The translations under genes and the position numbers were made by a program. 64,000 nucleotides of DNA from the NCBI RefSeq assembly GCF_002278035.1, contig NZ_CP022604.1, forward strand, positions 1,426,001-1,490,000. The letters run 5' to 3'. A model generated the notes under the pieces. That model had not been told where the DNA came from, made no database searches, and worked only from the letters and a program-made list of their open reading frames with translations. Position 1 is the first letter of the stretch; every line of letters begins with the position of its first letter. The stretch is from Ochrobactrum quorumnocens. GTDB taxonomy: Bacteria; Pseudomonadota; Alphaproteobacteria; Rhizobiales; Rhizobiaceae. Positions 19,893 through 27,863 of the stretch are shown piece by piece.

Positions 19893-20144
19893 ATGATGCT
19901 TGTTGTTTTTGCAACTTTGGCACTTTCATTGATTTTCGCGTGGTTCGGACGTCAGTCCGTCGCAATCTTCCTTGTTATCGTTTGCCTCGCATTGGGCGTT
20001 AAACAATTTCTCTGGGAAATATACAGCCCTGATTACGGATTTCGAATGCCTTGGCTCCAGACACAGGTCATTGAGCAACTTCAGCTGCATCAGCTCGCAT
20101 ATGACTTGACGCCAATCAAACAAGTGCATGGAGAAGCAGCATGA
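19893..20144 (+). CDS. Small membrane protein, DUF5993 family
   Basis: 83 residues with two hydrophobic segments (LVVFATLALSLIFAWFG and VAIFLVIVCLALGVKQFLW) and a polar tail. It matches my memory of DUF5993, found next to DsbB-type genes in this order of bacteria. AAGGAG lies 7 bases before the ATG, and a perfect TATAAT at 19843-19848 in an AT-rich region may be the promoter. Its TGA overlaps the next ATG (ATGA), so the two products are made together and probably interact in the inner membrane. Confidence 0.8.
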   Translation: MMLVVFATLALSLIFAWFGRQSVAIFLVIVCLALGVKQFLWEIYSPDYGFRMPWLQTQVIEQLQLHQLAYDLTPIKQVHGEAA

Positions 20145-20740
20145 GCACTTTCAGATTAGATCATGATATTGCTGACGCTAAACTGCCTGCAGCGCTTCTT
20201 TATATTTATCTTCTCGGGATGATGGCGGTCGTTGCAGCTATTCTTACCGCAGCAATGATACTTCAATATGCCAATGGCGAAATACCGTGCCCGCTATGCC
20301 TTCTGCAACGCGTTGCCCTGTTTGGTGTCTGCTTTGGTATCATCCTGCAGTTCCGTCACGGCTTCTCGTATCGCAATACTGGCCTGAGCATGATTTTCTC
20401 GCTGTTCCTGCTGATTGTATCGGTGCGTCAGACATTACTCGACATCTATCCACGTCCTGGACATGAATATATCGGCAGCGCGGTCTTCGGACTTCATATG
20501 CCAGTTTGGTCGGTTCTTATTGCGGTGGCACTTTTGATTGCTTTTGCTTTTCAGCTCATTGTCTGGGGCAGCAATGTTCAATGGCAACAGAAGCCTTTGG
20601 CAGCATTTCCACTGCTTCGCACTCTTGCGACTGTACTCAGTCTTTATGTAATCGCGATTGGTGTAATCAATTTTATTTCGGTCGGCGTTCAGTGTGGTGT
20701 GAACGAATGCCACACTTTTGGCTACGCACTTCTCAAATAG
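20141..20740 (+). CDS. DsbB-family disulfide bond formation protein (atypical)
   Basis: Inner-membrane quinone-linked thiol oxidase homologue, 199 residues, four or five membrane segments. The first-loop motif IPCPLCLLQRVALFG has the CxxC of DsbB. The second periplasmic loop (about residues 105-130, IYPRPGHEYIGSAVFGLH) has no cysteine, although DsbB of E. coli has a Cys pair there. Instead two cysteines sit close to the C terminus (VQCGVNECHTFG) after an extra hydrophobic segment. It may oxidise a periplasmic partner with a rearranged relay; a DsbI-like function is an alternative. It is coupled to the DUF5993 gene. Confidence 0.82.
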   Translation: MSTFRLDHDIADAKLPAALLYIYLLGMMAVVAAILTAAMILQYANGEIPCPLCLLQRVALFGVCFGIILQFRHGFSYRNTGLSMIFSLFLLIVSVRQTLLDIYPRPGHEYIGSAVFGLHMPVWSVLIAVALLIAFAFQLIVWGSNVQWQQKPLAAFPLLRTLATVLSLYVIAIGVINFISVGVQCGVNECHTFGYALLK

Positions 20741-20759
20741 GAAAAAGACAGCGGCTACA

Positions 20760-20964
20760 GCATAATTCCTTCAACTTGAATCAGTTTAAGGTAAAATTAT
20801 GCCGTAAATATAGAGTGTTAGAGCGACCTTTGTGCGCCCAAGAGGGGCACAGCGCTCTCGAGCATGTCGCAGCTAAATGGCTTCATTTAGCGTTCGCGAA
20901 CATGTGACAACTAAGAGAATCTAGAGCGAGCGCTATGGCATAATTGAGCCGCGATACGCTCTAG
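20760..20964. repeat. Composite palindromic intergenic element
   Basis: Four nested hairpins fill the gap between convergent dsbB-like and dehydratase genes: GCATAATT/AATTATGC (20760-20802), AGAGCG/CGCTCT (20820-20858, with inner pairing), CTAAATG/CATTTAG (20873-20890) and CTAGAGCG/CGCTCTAG (20921-20964). The AGAGCG...CGCTCT module recurs at 38386-38426. Confidence 0.65.
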
Positions 20965-20988
20965 GGCTCTCCAAGCCGCTGGTCCTGC

Positions 20989-21951
20989 CTATTTGCTCAC
21001 CAGAGCAGCAAATTTATCAAGATCGACATTACCGCCGCTGACAATAACGCCAATTCGCTTACCTTTCAGCGTCGGCGCCACCCGCAGCGCGCCAGCAAAA
21101 GCAAGGCAGCCGGTTGGTTCCACGACCATTTTCATTCGGCTTGCGAAGAACTTCATTCCCTGCACCAGTTCATCATCACTGACGGCGAGGATATCCTGGA
21201 CTGTGTCGCGGATGACGGCAAAGGTCATATCGCCAAGTGCCTGTGTCTGAGCGCCATCCGCCAATGTCTTTGGCACATCAATATGCACGATTTTGCCTGA
21301 ACGGAACGACTGCTGGCCGTCATTACCTGCTTCGGGCTCAACCCCGTAAACATCGCATGACGGTGAAAGCGCCGTGGCAGCCAAAGCAGATCCTGCAAGC
21401 AATCCGCCGCCACCCAGACAGACAAACAGCGCATCCAACTGCCCAACTTCTTCGATCAGTTCCTTCGTCGCAGTACCCTGACCAGCAATGATATCAGGAT
21501 GATTGAACGGAGGAATGAGCGTTAGCCCGCCTTCGTCAGCAAGCTTATTTGAAAGCGTATCGCGATCCTCAGTGTAACGGTTGTAAGTGACGACCTTTGC
21601 GCCATATCCCCTCGTGGCATCCAGCTTTGCCGCCGGAGCATCCTCAGGCATGATAATGGTCGCGCCAATACCCAACAGTTTGGCAGCAAGCGCGATTGCC
21701 TGCGCATGATTGCCGGAAGAAAATGCCAGAACGCCACGTTCCTTTTGCTCATCATTGAAACGAGACAAGGCATTGAATGCGCCACGGAATTTGAATGCGC
21801 CTATGCGCTGAAAGTTCTCGCATTTAAAAAAGAACTGTGCGCCGGTTTCGCGATCAATCGTCGAAGAGGTGAATACCGGCGTGCGATGCGCATGCCCGTC
21901 AATTTGTCTGGCAGCTGAAACCACATCGTCATAGGTCGGAAGCATAGACAT
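20989..21951 (-). CDS. Threonine/serine dehydratase (PLP-dependent, catabolic type)
   Basis: 320 residues, one catalytic domain and no regulatory ACT domain, so of the short TdcB/serine racemase type rather than biosynthetic IlvA. The PLP lysine is in FFKCENFQRIGAFKFRGA; ALSRFN, AFSSGNHAQAIALAAKLLG (substrate loop) and the glycine-rich phosphate cup VCLGGGGLLAGSALA follow. It would deaminate threonine or serine to the keto acid; oxobutanoate would feed isoleucine synthesis. A GAGGTG site supports the first ATG. Confidence 0.92.
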   Translation of the reverse strand: MSMLPTYDDVVSAARQIDGHAHRTPVFTSSTIDRETGAQFFFKCENFQRIGAFKFRGAFNALSRFNDEQKERGVLAFSSGNHAQAIALAAKLLGIGATIIMPEDAPAAKLDATRGYGAKVVTYNRYTEDRDTLSNKLADEGGLTLIPPFNHPDIIAGQGTATKELIEEVGQLDALFVCLGGGGLLAGSALAATALSPSCDVYGVEPEAGNDGQQSFRSGKIVHIDVPKTLADGAQTQALGDMTFAVIRDTVQDILAVSDDELVQGMKFFASRMKMVVEPTGCLAFAGALRVAPTLKGKRIGVIVSGGNVDLDKFAALVSK

Positions 21952-21967
21952 AGTTCACCTCTTCAAA

Positions 21968-22010
21968 GCGCATCCCGAAAAGTGTGAAATGCTTTTCTGA
22001 TAAGATGCGC
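21968..22010 (+). repeat. Mosaic intergenic repeat, module B
   Basis: GCGCATC (21968-21974) and GATGCGC (22004-22010) enclose GAAAAG/CTTTTC arms around TGTGAAATG; GTAAAATAAA follows, as in other copies. It lies just upstream of the dehydratase gene. Confidence 0.75.
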
Positions 22011-22031
22011 GTAAAATAAAACGTTACATCG

Positions 22032-22631
22032 TCATTTTAACATCGGCCACAAGCTCAGAATGAGCAGCAAAGCCATGGTAAGATTAAACCATTTCAATCG
22101 AACGGGATCGGAAAGCCAGTTGCGCAGCAAAGTGCCGAAACCTGCCCACACGGATACACTCGGCAAATTGACAATCGCGAAAGCGGCGCTCACCAGAAGT
22201 ACAGCTACGTAGTAATTGTCATGGTTGGCATAAGTGGCGATACCGGTAATCGCCATCACCCAGGCTTTCGGGTTCACCCACTGAAATGCAGCCGCCTGAA
22301 AGAATGTCATCGGCTCGCCGCTATTGCTATTTTTGGACTCACCAATCGAGCGCGACGTAGCAATTTTCCAGGCGAGATAAAGCATGTAGGCGCCGCCGGC
22401 GAACTTAAGCGACGTATAAAACGACGGCACCGTTTCGATCAGTGCGCCCAGACCAAAGCCAACCGCCAGCAACAGAATGAAAAAGCCTACACCTATTCCC
22501 AGCATATGCGGAATTGTGCGCCGAAAACCAAAGTTCACCCCTGATGCGAGCAGCATCAGATTGTTGGGACCGGGCGTAACCGACGAGACAAATGCAAACA
22601 CGAGAAGCGCAAGGAAGATTTCAAGAGACAT
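22032..22631 (-). CDS. LysE-family amino acid exporter
   Basis: 199 residues, six hydrophobic segments, usual for LysE/RhtB exporters. The N-terminal FLALLVFAFVSSVTPGPNNLMLLASG holds the signature TPGPN, and FQWVNPKAWVMAITGIATY is the conserved mid-segment. It exports an amino acid or related compound; substrate unknown. It ends in the gap with a module B repeat and lies between ilvN and the dehydratase gene, all leftward. Confidence 0.92.
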   Translation of the reverse strand: MSLEIFLALLVFAFVSSVTPGPNNLMLLASGVNFGFRRTIPHMLGIGVGFFILLLAVGFGLGALIETVPSFYTSLKFAGGAYMLYLAWKIATSRSIGESKNSNSGEPMTFFQAAAFQWVNPKAWVMAITGIATYANHDNYYVAVLLVSAAFAIVNLPSVSVWAGFGTLLRNWLSDPVRLKWFNLTMALLLILSLWPMLK

Positions 22632-22670
22632 TAGTTTGACCTGATTTATAGAGACAAATTAGCTCAATAA

Positions 22671-22704
22671 AAAACCGGCACAATCGAAACATTGTGCCGG
22701 TTTT
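22671..22704 (-). terminator. Rho-independent terminator after ilvN
   Basis: AAAACCGGCACAAT (22671-22684), loop CGAAAC, ATTGTGCCGGTTTT (22691-22704): a perfect 14-bp stem with A/T flanks. It lies about 30 bases past the ilvN stop, and leads on to the LysE gene. Confidence 0.92.
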
Positions 22705-22734
22705 AACCGATATTGTCTCGATCTGACTTGCTTC

Positions 22735-23307
22735 TTATAGCCCCTGAGGACCGCGGTTCATCGCGGCCACGCCGGTTCGGCAAATCTCCACCAGACCGAG
22801 CGGTTTCATCAGCGTAATGAACTGATCGATCTTGGCGGTCTTACCGGTAATCTCGACAATAAAATGCTCTGTCGTCGCATCAACGATCTTGGCGTTGAAG
22901 GCATCGGTCAAACGCAACGTTTCCGCACGTGCTTCACCCTTGCCCGCCACCTTGATCAGAGCAAGCTCACGTTCAATTGGACGTTCATGGCCAAGCTCAA
23001 CAGCGCGGTGGGTCATATCAACCACGCGATGCACAGGAACGATACGCTCGAGCTGATGACGGATCTGATCAAGCACATTTGGCGTGCCGCGCGTAACGAT
23101 TGTAATGCGCGACAGGTGCTGCTCGTGCTCGGTTTCAGAAACCGTAAGGCTTTCGATGTTGTAGCCACGACCTGAAAACAAGCCGATGACGCGAGCAAGG
23201 ACGCCCGGCTCATTGTCAACGAGAACGGAAAGCGTATGGGTTTCCGGTGTTTGCGTATCCGCCGCAATGAAATATGCCGAGCCGGATGCTAGATTTTGTG
23301 CGTTCAT
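22735..23307 (-). CDS. ilvN: Acetolactate synthase small (regulatory) subunit
   Basis: Also called ilvH. 190 residues. The N-terminal ACT domain (HTLSVLVDNEPGVLARVIGLFSGRGYNIESLTV) binds valine for feedback inhibition; the C-terminal half (ERELALIKVAGKGEARAETLRLTDAFNAKIVD) contacts the large subunit. GGAGATAAG precedes the ATG. It lies 15 bases after the large-subunit gene and shares its leader-peptide-controlled promoter. Confidence 0.96.
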   Translation of the reverse strand: MNAQNLASGSAYFIAADTQTPETHTLSVLVDNEPGVLARVIGLFSGRGYNIESLTVSETEHEQHLSRITIVTRGTPNVLDQIRHQLERIVPVHRVVDMTHRAVELGHERPIERELALIKVAGKGEARAETLRLTDAFNAKIVDATTEHFIVEITGKTAKIDQFITLMKPLGLVEICRTGVAAMNRGPQGL

Positions 23308-23322
23308 TTTCTTATCTCCGGG

Positions 23323-25128
23323 TCAGACTAGGGCGCGGCCCTTGGCGTCAATGGCGTTAGCAACGGCTTCATCGGTCGCTTCATCAGGCAGCAGCATTTC
23401 ATTATGTGCCTTGCCGGATGGGATCATCGGGAAGCAGTTGGCGAGATTGGCAACGCGGCAATCAAAAATGACCGGCTTTTTGATCTCGATCATTTCCATG
23501 ATCGCATCATCGAGCTGAGCTGGTTTATCGCAACGTATGCCATGCGCACCATAGGCCTCTGCAAGCTTCACGAAGTCAGGCATTGCTTCGGTGTAGGAAT
23601 GCGACAAGCGGTTGCCGTGCAACAACTGCTGCCATTGGCGTACCATGCCCATATACTGGTTGTTCAGGATGAAGATCTTGATCGGAGCTTCAAACTGGAT
23701 CGCAGCCGACATTTCCTGAATGCACATCTGGATCGATGCATCACCCGCAATATCGATAACCAGTGCATCAGGATGCGCTATCTGCACGCCAAGTGCAGCA
23801 GGCAGGCCATAGCCCATCGTGCCCAAACCACCCGATGTCATCCAACGGTTCGGCTCATCAAATTCCATGAACTGGGCAGCCCACATCTGATGCTGGCCAA
23901 CTTCAGTGGTGATGTAGGTATTACGGCCCTTGGTCAGTTCATTCAGACGTTCCAACGCATATTGCGGCATGATGACGTCTTTGTTCGGCGCATAAGCCAG
24001 TGAGTTGCGCGCACGCCAGCGGTCGATCTGCTCCCACCAGGCACCAATTGCCTTCTTCTCCGGCTTCTTGTCGGATGCGCGGAACTGGCGAACGATATCT
24101 TCTAGAACATGCGCGACATCACCGATGATCGGAACATCAACTCGAACATTCTTGTTGATCGAAGATGGGTCGATATCGATGTGAATCTTGCGCGAATGCG
24201 GGGCAAAAGCGTTGAGGCGGCCGGTGATACGGTCGTCAAAACGTGCACCAACACACAGCATAACATCGCAATCATGCATAGTCATGTTGGCTTCGTATGT
24301 ACCATGCATACCCAGCATGCCGAGCCAGTTCTTGCCCGATGCCGGATAGGCACCCAATCCCATCAAGGTCGAGGTAATTGGGAAATTGCTGATTTCAACC
24401 AGTTCGCGCAGCAGTTTTGTTGCGGCAGGACCAGAATTGATAACGCCACCGCCCGAATAGATAATTGGCTTCTTGGCAGTCAGCAGCATTTCAACCGCTT
24501 GTGCGATCGCCGACTTGTCGCCTTCAACTGTCGGACGATAGCTGGTGCGCGGAGTTGTTTGCGGTGGCGTATAGATACCGGTTGCAAACTGAATGTCCTT
24601 AGGAATATCGACCAGAACCGGACCCGGACGACCCGTGGAAGCGATATGGAAAGCTTCGTGAAGAACGCGCGAGAGGTCATTAACGTCACGAACCAGCCAG
24701 TTATGTTTGGTGCAAGGACGCGTGATGCCAACGGTATCGGCTTCCTGAAAACCATCAGAACCGATGAGCGATGTTGGAACCTGACCGGAAATGCAGACCA
24801 GCGGGATGGAATCCATCAACGCATCCTGCAATGGCGTCACTGCATTTGTGGCCCCAGGACCGGATGTAACCAGCATAACGCCAACCTTGCCGGTTGAACG
24901 GGCGTAGCCTTCAGCCGCATGACCTGCACCCTGTTCGTGGCGAACCAGAATGTGCTGAACCTTGTCCTGCTGGAAGAGTTCGTCATAGATCGGCAGCACA
25001 GCGCCACCCGGATAGCCAAAAAGATGTTCCACGCCATGATCGATCATAGCCTGAACCACCATTTCTGCGCCGGTCATTTCGCGTTGCCCTGCGGAGATCG
25101 TCGCCGCCTCGCTTTTTGCTGCCGTCAT
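23323..25128 (-). CDS. ilvB: Acetolactate synthase large (catalytic) subunit
   Basis: Also called ilvI. First common step of branched-chain amino acid synthesis; ThDP/FAD enzyme. About 601 residues. GAEMVVQAMIDHGVEHLFGYPGG at the N terminus carries the region with the catalytic Glu of the ThDP pair (Glu of RHEQGAGHAAEGYAR); the C-terminal ThDP motif is IDIAGDASIQMCIQEMSAAI ... ILNNQYMGMVRQWQ. The longest frame starts at a GTG (25137) that touches GGGAA; the ATG at 25128 has a proper 9-base spacing to that site and is preferred. It is preceded by an attenuator and a leader peptide. Confidence 0.96.
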   Translation of the reverse strand: MTAAKSEAATISAGQREMTGAEMVVQAMIDHGVEHLFGYPGGAVLPIYDELFQQDKVQHILVRHEQGAGHAAEGYARSTGKVGVMLVTSGPGATNAVTPLQDALMDSIPLVCISGQVPTSLIGSDGFQEADTVGITRPCTKHNWLVRDVNDLSRVLHEAFHIASTGRPGPVLVDIPKDIQFATGIYTPPQTTPRTSYRPTVEGDKSAIAQAVEMLLTAKKPIIYSGGGVINSGPAATKLLRELVEISNFPITSTLMGLGAYPASGKNWLGMLGMHGTYEANMTMHDCDVMLCVGARFDDRITGRLNAFAPHSRKIHIDIDPSSINKNVRVDVPIIGDVAHVLEDIVRQFRASDKKPEKKAIGAWWEQIDRWRARNSLAYAPNKDVIMPQYALERLNELTKGRNTYITTEVGQHQMWAAQFMEFDEPNRWMTSGGLGTMGYGLPAALGVQIAHPDALVIDIAGDASIQMCIQEMSAAIQFEAPIKIFILNNQYMGMVRQWQQLLHGNRLSHSYTEAMPDFVKLAEAYGAHGIRCDKPAQLDDAIMEMIEIKKPVIFDCRVANLANCFPMIPSGKAHNEMLLPDEATDEAVANAIDAKGRALV

Positions 25129-25181
25129 CGTCGTCACTTCCCGTCTGCTTTACATATTCAATTTCGTTGGTGTTTAGATAA

Positions 25182-25204
25182 CAAAAAAGGCCCCCGAGGG
25201 AGCC
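25182..25204 (-). terminator. Attenuator terminator of the ilvBN leader
   Basis: On the minus strand GGCTCC, loop CTCG, GGGGCC (with one G-U pair) is followed by T6 (25188-25183). It lies between leader-peptide stop and ilvB. The upstream segment GCTCCC occurs twice (25198-25203 and 25219-25224 on the complement), so an alternative antiterminator pairing is possible. Confidence 0.8.
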
Positions 25205-25212
25205 TGTCTTTC

Positions 25213-25259
25213 GCGCATGGGAGCTTTCGCCGGATGGTTACACCATCCTGCCCATGCGC
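25213..25259 (-). promoter_or_regulatory. Leader hairpin of the ilv attenuator
   Basis: GCGCATGGG (25213-25221) and CCCATGCGC (25251-25259) are perfect 9-base inverted arms; inside, GGATGG (25232-25237) pairs with CCATCC (25243-25248). The structure covers the last codons and the stop of the leader peptide, so a ribosome stalled at the Leu-Ile-Leu-Val-Val codons would leave it free and one at the stop would block it. Confidence 0.65.
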
Positions 25260-25294
25260 ATTCGTACCACAAGAATAAGAGCTGTTCTGTTCAT
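25238..25294 (-). CDS. ilv leader peptide (attenuation control)
   Basis: An 18-residue frame, MNRTALILVVRMRMGRMV, with five consecutive branched-chain codons (CTT ATT CTT GTG GTA). Scarcity of charged Leu/Ile/Val tRNA should stall the ribosome there and prevent the terminator before ilvB. There is no Shine-Dalgarno sequence, but a sigma-70-like promoter ends 7 bases before the ATG, so the transcript would begin at the AUG (leaderless), like trpL of rhizobia. The frame is inferred by pattern; no expression data are seen. Confidence 0.85.
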   Translation of the reverse strand: MNRTALILVVRMRMGRMV

Positions 25295-25301
25295 GGTCGG
25301 G

Positions 25302-25330
25302 AGACTAATCAGCGAAAATCGCGCCGTCAA
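25302..25330 (-). promoter_or_regulatory. Promoter of the ilvBN operon
   Basis: On the minus strand TTGACG (25330-25325), a 17-base spacer, then TAGTCT (25307-25302); the leader ATG begins after 7 more bases at 25294. The geometry fits a transcription start on the A of the ATG. Confidence 0.75.
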
Positions 25331-25387
25331 CGCATAAATTCATCAAGCGCGATATTTTCTTCTGTCGAAGCCCCTTTCTCGATAAGA

Positions 25388-26299
25388 TTATTGCCTATCA
25401 AGCGCTTCAGCACCGGAATTATACGTATTCCAGCTATCATCCAGCTGATTCCGGAACCATGTCGATTGCCGCTTAGCATATTGGCGAGTGGCGATAACGG
25501 AGCGCTCAATGGCTGCTTCACGTGTCATCTCGCAGGCAAAGAATGCCGCGATCTCACGCACGCCGATTGCCTTCATCGCTGGCAGTGCCGGATCAAGATC
25601 AAGCGCCATCAATGCGCGCACTTCATCAAGCGCACCGTGACCCCACATGAAATTGAAGCGTAGGGCAATCCGCTCACCCAACCACTTGCGATCAGGCAAC
25701 AGCACGATCTTGGTCGCGCTCGCATCGTCTACCAGCGCCGTGCCCGTCGCCTTCTGCCAGTGTAGTAGAGACTTGCCGGTCCCTTCAAACACTTCCAATG
25801 CGCGAACGATACGCTGACTATCGGTCGGTCGGAGCGTCGCCGCTATCTCAGGATCACGCTCCTTGAGCATCACGTGAAGGGCCTCCGCCCCCTCTTCGCT
25901 CATCCGGCCGCGCCAATGATCACGTATATTAGCAGGCACTTCCGGCATTTGAGAAAGCCCGCCCAGCAGCGCCTTAAAATAGAGCCCCGTACCGCCGACA
26001 AAAATTGGCACCCGCCCCTTGAGATCAGAACGCGATAGCAGGGCCTCCACATCGGCGAACCATTTGCCGGTGGAATAGGAAATGGATGGGGCCACGTGCC
26101 CATAAAGATAATGCTCAGCCTCACGCAACTCATCAGATTGCGGGCGTGCACTCAACAGGTCGAGCACATCATAAACCTGCATGGAATCGGCATTCACGAT
26201 GAAGCCGCCAGTTTTCTTTACCATATGAAGAGCAAGAGCCGACTTGCCGCTGGCCGTCGGGCCAGCTATCAGGATTGCATCCTTTGCCGCTTCACTCAT
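25388..26299 (-). CDS. miaA: tRNA dimethylallyltransferase
   Basis: Adds the dimethylallyl group to A37 of tRNAs that read UNN codons. 303 residues. The P-loop is [18 protein letters not shown], and [19 protein letters not shown] (catalytic Asp and the DSxQVY motif), [18 protein letters not shown] and [14 protein letters not shown] (C-terminal signature) are all present. It lies upstream of the ilv operon, same direction, and starts 17 bases from the divergent serB. Confidence 0.96.
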   Translation of the reverse strand: MSEAAKDAILIAGPTASGKSALALHMVKKTGGFIVNADSMQVYDVLDLLSARPQSDELREAEHYLYGHVAPSISYSTGKWFADVEALLSRSDLKGRVPIFVGGTGLYFKALLGGLSQMPEVPANIRDHWRGRMSEEGAEALHVMLKERDPEIAATLRPTDSQRIVRALEVFEGTGKSLLHWQKATGTALVDDASATKIVLLPDRKWLGERIALRFNFMWGHGALDEVRALMALDLDPALPAMKAIGVREIAAFFACEMTREAAIERSVIATRQYAKRQSTWFRNQLDDSWNTYNSGAEALDRQ

Positions 26300-26316
26300 C
26301 GCAGGAAATGCTCCTC

Positions 26317-27216
26317 ATGTCCCGATCCGTTTCCCTCATTGCTACACTGGTTGCCAATCCGGCCAAAGCGCTGCTTGTTCCATCGCTGGGGATTAAAGCC
26401 TCGGCCGCAGTGAATGCAACCGGACTTTATTGGCTGGCTGACGGCATCGCCTGCGACATACCACTTGCCTCGGGGATCACCCGCGAAGAAGCAGAAAACA
26501 CACTGCGCGCTTCTCTCGGTGGTGCGCCTGTCGATGTGGTGGTGCAGGAACAAGATAGCCGACGCAAGAAAATTCTGATTGCGGACATGGATTCCACCAT
26601 GATCCAGCAGGAATGCATCGACGAGCTGGCCGAAGAAGCTGGCTTGCGTGAGCACGTTGCAGCCATCACCGCGCGCGCCATGAACGGCGAGAGCGAGTTC
26701 GAGCCAGCACTTCGTGAACGCGTTGCTCTGCTTAAGGGCCTGCCACTGTCGGTCATCGACAAGGTTATCTCCACCCGCATCTCACTAATGCCAGGTGGTG
26801 TTGAACTGGTGCGTACCATGCGCAAGCACGGCGCATATACCGCGCTGGTGTCCGGGGGCTTTACCTCGTTTACACGTCGCGTTGCGGAAATGATCGGCTT
26901 TAATGAAGATCGCGCTAACACGCTCCTTCACGATGGCGCACATTTGAGCGGCAGCGTTTCCGATCCGATTCTTGGACGCGAAGCGAAAGTTGAAAAGCTC
27001 GTTGAGATCGCCGATCGTCTCGGTCTTACGCCACAGGACGCTATCGCGGTGGGTGATGGTGCCAACGACCTTGGCATGATCCAACTTGCAGGCACAGGCG
27101 TTGCCCTTCATGCAAAACCTGCAGTCGCAACTCAGGCCAAGGTACGCATTGACCATGGCGATCTGACCGCCCTCCTCTATATCCAGGGCTATCGCAAATC
27201 GGATTTCGTTGAATGA
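26317..27216 (+). CDS. serB: Phosphoserine phosphatase
   Basis: HAD-superfamily phosphatase, last step of serine synthesis. About 299 residues. The nucleophile motif is ILIADMDSTMIQQECIDELAE; TALVSGGFTSFTRRVAEMI (motif II Ser) and DAIAVGDGANDLGMIQLAGTG (motif IV) follow. An 80-residue N-terminal domain is ACT-like as in other SerB proteins. The start MSRSVSLIATL at 26317 is chosen because AGGAA lies about 9 bases before it; a frame beginning at 26275 would overlap miaA. Confidence 0.95.
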   Translation: MSRSVSLIATLVANPAKALLVPSLGIKASAAVNATGLYWLADGIACDIPLASGITREEAENTLRASLGGAPVDVVVQEQDSRRKKILIADMDSTMIQQECIDELAEEAGLREHVAAITARAMNGESEFEPALRERVALLKGLPLSVIDKVISTRISLMPGGVELVRTMRKHGAYTALVSGGFTSFTRRVAEMIGFNEDRANTLLHDGAHLSGSVSDPILGREAKVEKLVEIADRLGLTPQDAIAVGDGANDLGMIQLAGTGVALHAKPAVATQAKVRIDHGDLTALLYIQGYRKSDFVE

Positions 27217-27776
27217 TCATCTTGGAAACGCCTCGCCTCACTATCCGTAATTGGGAAGATCGTGACCGTGAACTGCTTCACGTAATCAACTCCGATGATG
27301 AGGTAATGCGTTTCTTTCCGTTCCGCCGCAATCGTGCTGAATCGGATAAGCTGTTCGAGCTTCTTCAAACCATGATCGCAGAAACCGGCTTGGGCTTTTA
27401 CGCTCTCGAAGAAAAACAAAGCGGACAATGCATCGGCTTTGCGGGGCTGGCACGCACCGATCTGGAACCATATTTCCCAAACGGCACTGTGGAAATTGGC
27501 TGGCGTCTCGCGCGGCCATTCTGGGGCAAAGGCTATGTGACGGAAGCAAGCAAAGCGCTGCTTGCCTATGCCTTCGAAGCATTAGAACTGCCTGAAGTCG
27601 TGTCCTTCGCGGTCTTCAACAACGACCGCTCGACATCAGTCATGCAGCGCATCAACATGGTTCGCGATGCGGCCAGCGACTTCGATCATCCGCGCGTGCC
27701 GGACGAGACGCCACATCTCAAGCGCCATGTCGTTTACCGGATCGGCAAGCCTGCGAAGACTGAATCGCACTCGTAA
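27213..27776 (+). CDS. GNAT-family N-acetyltransferase (RimJ-like)
   Basis: 187 residues. ILETPRLTIRNWEDRDRELL at the start, TVEIGWRLARPFWGKGYVTEAS (acetyl-CoA-binding R/Q-x-x-G-x-G/A region) and VVSFAVFNNDRSTSVMQRINM near the end are typical of RimJ/L-like acetyltransferases. The substrate is unknown. The ATG overlaps the serB TGA (ATGA), so the two are co-translated. A strong terminator follows. Confidence 0.92.
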   Translation: MIILETPRLTIRNWEDRDRELLHVINSDDEVMRFFPFRRNRAESDKLFELLQTMIAETGLGFYALEEKQSGQCIGFAGLARTDLEPYFPNGTVEIGWRLARPFWGKGYVTEASKALLAYAFEALELPEVVSFAVFNNDRSTSVMQRINMVRDAASDFDHPRVPDETPHLKRHVVYRIGKPAKTESHS

Positions 27777-27801
27777 CGGAATCCCCTAAGCGATTCAGAA
27801 C

Positions 27802-27849
27802 ACAAACAAAAAAGGCGTTGCGATATACCGCAACGCCTTTTTTGTTTGT
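27802..27849. terminator. Strong bidirectional terminator, 21-bp perfect stem
   Basis: Arms 27802-27822 and 27829-27849 are perfect inverted copies: an AAAAAAGGCGTTGCG core, loop ATATAC, CGCAACGCCTTTTTT. It separates the convergent GNAT and degP genes and works both ways. Confidence 0.95.
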
Positions 27850-27863
27850 AACGCGACGAAAGC

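Noticed and set aside
20989..21951. Biosynthetic threonine deaminase IlvA
   Set aside because: The protein is only 320 residues and lacks the regulatory C-terminal domain; the short catabolic/serine-racemase-like type fits better.
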